Positions 62,118 to 64,000 of a stretch of DNA of 64,000 nucleotides are shown here, one piece after another. Every line of letters begins with the position of its first letter. Within the stretch, counting starts at the first letter, position 1. Source of the stretch: Pseudoalteromonas tunicata (GTDB lineage: Bacteria > Pseudomonadota > Gammaproteobacteria > Enterobacterales > Alteromonadaceae); assembly GCF_002310815.1 (NCBI RefSeq), contig NZ_CP011033.1, positions 62,001 to 126,000 on the forward strand, written 5' to 3'. Both the position numbers and the translations under genes were made by a program. The notes under the pieces were generated by a model. It had not been told where the DNA came from and did no database searches. It was given only the letters and a program-made list of their open reading frames with translations.

Positions 62118-62654
62118 ATGACTAAGCAACAACGTTCACTGTGCAGCGCATTGTTATTGGCTGCTGCACCATCCTATGGGATTGATTTAGCAAAGCTTGA
62201 ATGGAGCGTAGTTAACGATACTGTGATGGGCGGACGTTCAGGTAGCACAATACGTTTAGTTGATAACATTGTAACCTTTAGTGGTGAGCTGACTTTAGCT
62301 AATAATGGTGGTTTTGCTTCGGTGCGAGCGCCATATTCGATGAGCAATAGCGCTCCTAATAAACTATATTTATCGGTTATGGGCGATGGCAAGTTGTATC
62401 AATTGCGTTTGCGAGTTGACCAGTATCTTGACGGGCCAGCATTTGTATATCAGTTTCAAACAAAAGCCAATCAGCAACAAACCTTCACCCTTTCGCCGCA
62501 CGATTTTAGCTTACAATATCGTGGCCGTATGATTGAATCGCGCTACCAATTACAGTTTTCGGATGTACGGGCGCTGGGCTTTTTAATTAGCGCCAAACAA
62601 GCGGGTGAATTTAAATTGGCAATTCATGAACTTTTAATGATGAACGCAACGTAA
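62118..62654 (+). CDS. CIA30-family protein
   Basis: This 178-residue exported protein (signal-like SLCSALLLAAAPSYG) has the complex I intermediate-associated protein 30 pattern: WSVVNDTVMGGRSGSTIRL, GGFASVRAP, GDGKLYQLRLRVD, FTLSPHDFSLQYRGR and ALGFLISAKQAGEFKL. The bacterial role is unknown; the fold is a carbohydrate-binding-like jelly roll. GGAG lies 9 bases before the ATG. Confidence 0.85.
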   Translation: MTKQQRSLCSALLLAAAPSYGIDLAKLEWSVVNDTVMGGRSGSTIRLVDNIVTFSGELTLANNGGFASVRAPYSMSNSAPNKLYLSVMGDGKLYQLRLRVDQYLDGPAFVYQFQTKANQQQTFTLSPHDFSLQYRGRMIESRYQLQFSDVRALGFLISAKQAGEFKLAIHELLMMNAT

Positions 62655-62715
62655 AGGCGATTAAATCGGGTAGCTAAGATACTTTAAGTCTTGTTATACA
62701 GCGTTTTGCAAATGA

Positions 62716-62734
62716 AAAGCGCCATTGGGCGCTT
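62716..62734 (+). terminator. Terminator between convergent genes
   Basis: AAAGCGCC-ATT-GGGCGCTTT gives a strong stem, followed by ATTGTTTT on the + strand. On the minus strand it is preceded by the end of the barrel gene and followed by TTTTCATTTG, so it can serve both genes. Confidence 0.8.
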
Positions 62735-62763
62735 TATTGTTTTACCTTATAACGGATGAGACT

Positions 62764-64000
62764 TTAAAACCTATAGCCTAAACTTAACGACAAGCTATTG
62801 GTATTATTAGCATTAATGAAATACCGAGAGACACTTAAACCAGTTTGCCAATCAGGGGTTATCAGGTAACTAATCCCAAATGAGAGAAAAGGATCTACCG
62901 CTTTTTCAGTATGTGTGATTGTTTTGGTTGCGCTTTGGCTTTTTAATTCACTTTGCCAAATGTACGCGCCAACAGTGTAATTAAGTTGCCAGTCTTGGTG
63001 CACATCCATGATATATGAACTCGATAGCGTGATGCCTTGCGTAAATAAAGGCATCGATGTACTCATTAATTTTATATAGGGTTCGGGTTCTAACTGCTCA
63101 CTGGTAATGATGGTCGTGCTTTGGCCTAAATCTAAATAACCTAAAGAAAACGCCCAGTTATTAGCAAACTTGTAGCTAAGATTAAGTCCTGTTTGAGTAC
63201 CTGTATTATCACTTTTTAGCTCAGTGCTATTGTCTGTATCGGTATTGAGGTTTGTTTCTACTTTTGATTGACCAATGCTCAGTGCAATCAACCAAGGAGC
63301 ACTGTTTGCAAAAGCGTTTATTGGGTTAATAAAAGCAGCTAGCAGTAATGGTACGGCTAGCCATTTCGCTTTTTGTCGTATGGCGATAATCGATGTTAAC
63401 AAAACAATGAATAAAGCACTCAATCCACCTCCAGATTTATTCGTAACAATGACGTCTTTATACGCTTTAATTGTAATAGATACGGTACTTGTTGCGGCTA
63501 GCTGACCATCTGAGATGGTATAAGAAATGGCATCGATACCATCAAACCCGCGCTTAGGTGTATAGCGGATACTTTGATCTGAATTTATCACAGCAGTTCC
63601 TTGTTGGGTACTTACTGAAGTGATGCTAAGTGTCTGGTTTTCAGGATCGACATCATTATCTAAAACGTAAATTGTGATGACGGTTTTATCATCCGTATTG
63701 GCCACGTCAGGGTGTGCTATTGGGGCAAAATTGGCGTTAATTCCTACCAAAACAGTGGTGGAACTGGTGCCGCCATTACTATCAGAGATACTATATTGAA
63801 TGGTTGCAGTACCATAAAAATCTTTGGCTGCTTGATAATAAAGCCAATTATCAACAATGGTGACTTGGCCAAAATCAGCGCTGGCGGCACTGAGGATTAA
63901 AGGATCGTCATTTTCGTCTGTATCATTGGCGAGCACATCAATCATGACATTACTATTCCAATTGATTTCTATTTTATCAGGACTGGCGATAGGTTGTTTA
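62764..64000 (-). CDS. Ig/cadherin-like repeat protein fused to GlyGly-CTERM-like segment and outer-membrane barrel (5' end outside window)
   Basis: The frame is open to the window edge, so the true start is outside; the first in-window Met (63945) lies within a repeat. Two and a part cadherin-like repeats are visible (VLANDTDENDDPLILS, YSISDSNGGTSS, VLDNDVDPENQTLSI, YTISDGQLAATS). Then SGGGLSALFIVLLTSIIAIRQK has the Gly-rich/helix/basic pattern of GlyGly-CTERM rhombosortase signals. It is followed at once by a second hydrophobic segment (WLAVPLLLAAFINPINAFA), like a signal peptide, and a roughly 180-residue beta-barrel of the OmpA/OmpW type ending LSLSLGYRF. Sorting and outer-membrane functions are inferred from motifs. 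Confidence 0.75.
   Translation of the reverse strand, partial: KQPIASPDKIEINWNSNVMIDVLANDTDENDDPLILSAASADFGQVTIVDNWLYYQAAKDFYGTATIQYSISDSNGGTSSTTVLVGINANFAPIAHPDVANTDDKTVITIYVLDNDVDPENQTLSITSVSTQQGTAVINSDQSIRYTPKRGFDGIDAISYTISDGQLAATSTVSITIKAYKDVIVTNKSGGGLSALFIVLLTSIIAIRQKAKWLAVPLLLAAFINPINAFANSAPWLIALSIGQSKVETNLNTDTDNSTELKSDNTGTQTGLNLSYKFANNWAFSLGYLDLGQSTTIITSEQLEPEPYIKLMSTSMPLFTQGITLSSSYIMDVHQDWQLNYTVGAYIWQSELKSQSATKTITHTEKAVDPFLSFGISYLITPDWQTGLSVSRYFINANNTNSLSLSLGYRF

Overview
The window looks like a chromosome segment of a marine gammaproteobacterium, most likely Pseudoalteromonas or a close relative. This is inferred from the moderately AT-rich composition, the TonB-dependent glycan-uptake locus with two GH20 hexosaminidases, GlyGly-CTERM-like and many lipoprotein signals, and the sensor and chemotaxis families present. 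No rRNA or tRNA gene and no CRISPR array was seen.

Region 1 (1-5.6 kb) is the end of an integron cassette array read on the + strand. It has five attC-like sites. The cassette genes are a partial membrane protein, a 70-residue unknown, a 2.4-kb cassette with an AAA/SMC-like ATPase carrying a C-terminal HEPN-like motif (RloC/PrrC-like, probably anti-phage), a secreted beta-propeller, a zinc-ribbon membrane protein and a small lipoprotein. Two 147-bp repeats with 14-bp inverted ends, plus one decayed copy, sit exactly between an attC and the next cassette gene. Both intact repeats carry a strong ribosome-binding site and a mini-ORF. No integrase gene lies in the window.

Region 2 (6.2-10 kb) has an S41-protease-like protein that seems to lack its nucleophile, and an Ig/Kelch lipoprotein with an internal duplication. 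Region 3 (10-22.3 kb, minus strand) is a chitobiose/GlcNAc-glycan utilisation locus: GH20, FecI-type sigma, FecR, an STN-type TonB receptor, a second TonB receptor and another GH20. Region 4 (22.4-27.6 kb) has a hybrid sensor kinase flanked by two copies of the leader of an ABC-F ATPase gene, followed by gene debris. Region 5 (27.6-37.7 kb) has a large lipoprotein, an RluA-family synthase, a MASE1 kinase, a chemoreceptor and a Tsx-like porin.

Region 6 (37.7-42.5 kb) is a LysR regulator divergent from a DJ-1/YqhD-like/MDR/GST operon, probably for reactive carbonyl detoxification. Region 7 (42.5-46.6 kb) is rich in repeats: REP-like palindromes, ~180-bp repeats, a transposase remnant and a minus-strand cassette pair with its own attC. 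Region 8 (46.6-64 kb) has a DHFR-like protein, a GNAT / zinc phospholipase C / lipoprotein trio, a Fur-box TonB receptor, an MBL hydrolase, a RES-Xre toxin-antitoxin pair, a Na/Pi transporter, proBA, a MarR regulator, a CIA30 protein, and a protein cut by the window edge that fuses Ig-like repeats, a GlyGly-CTERM-like segment and an outer-membrane barrel.
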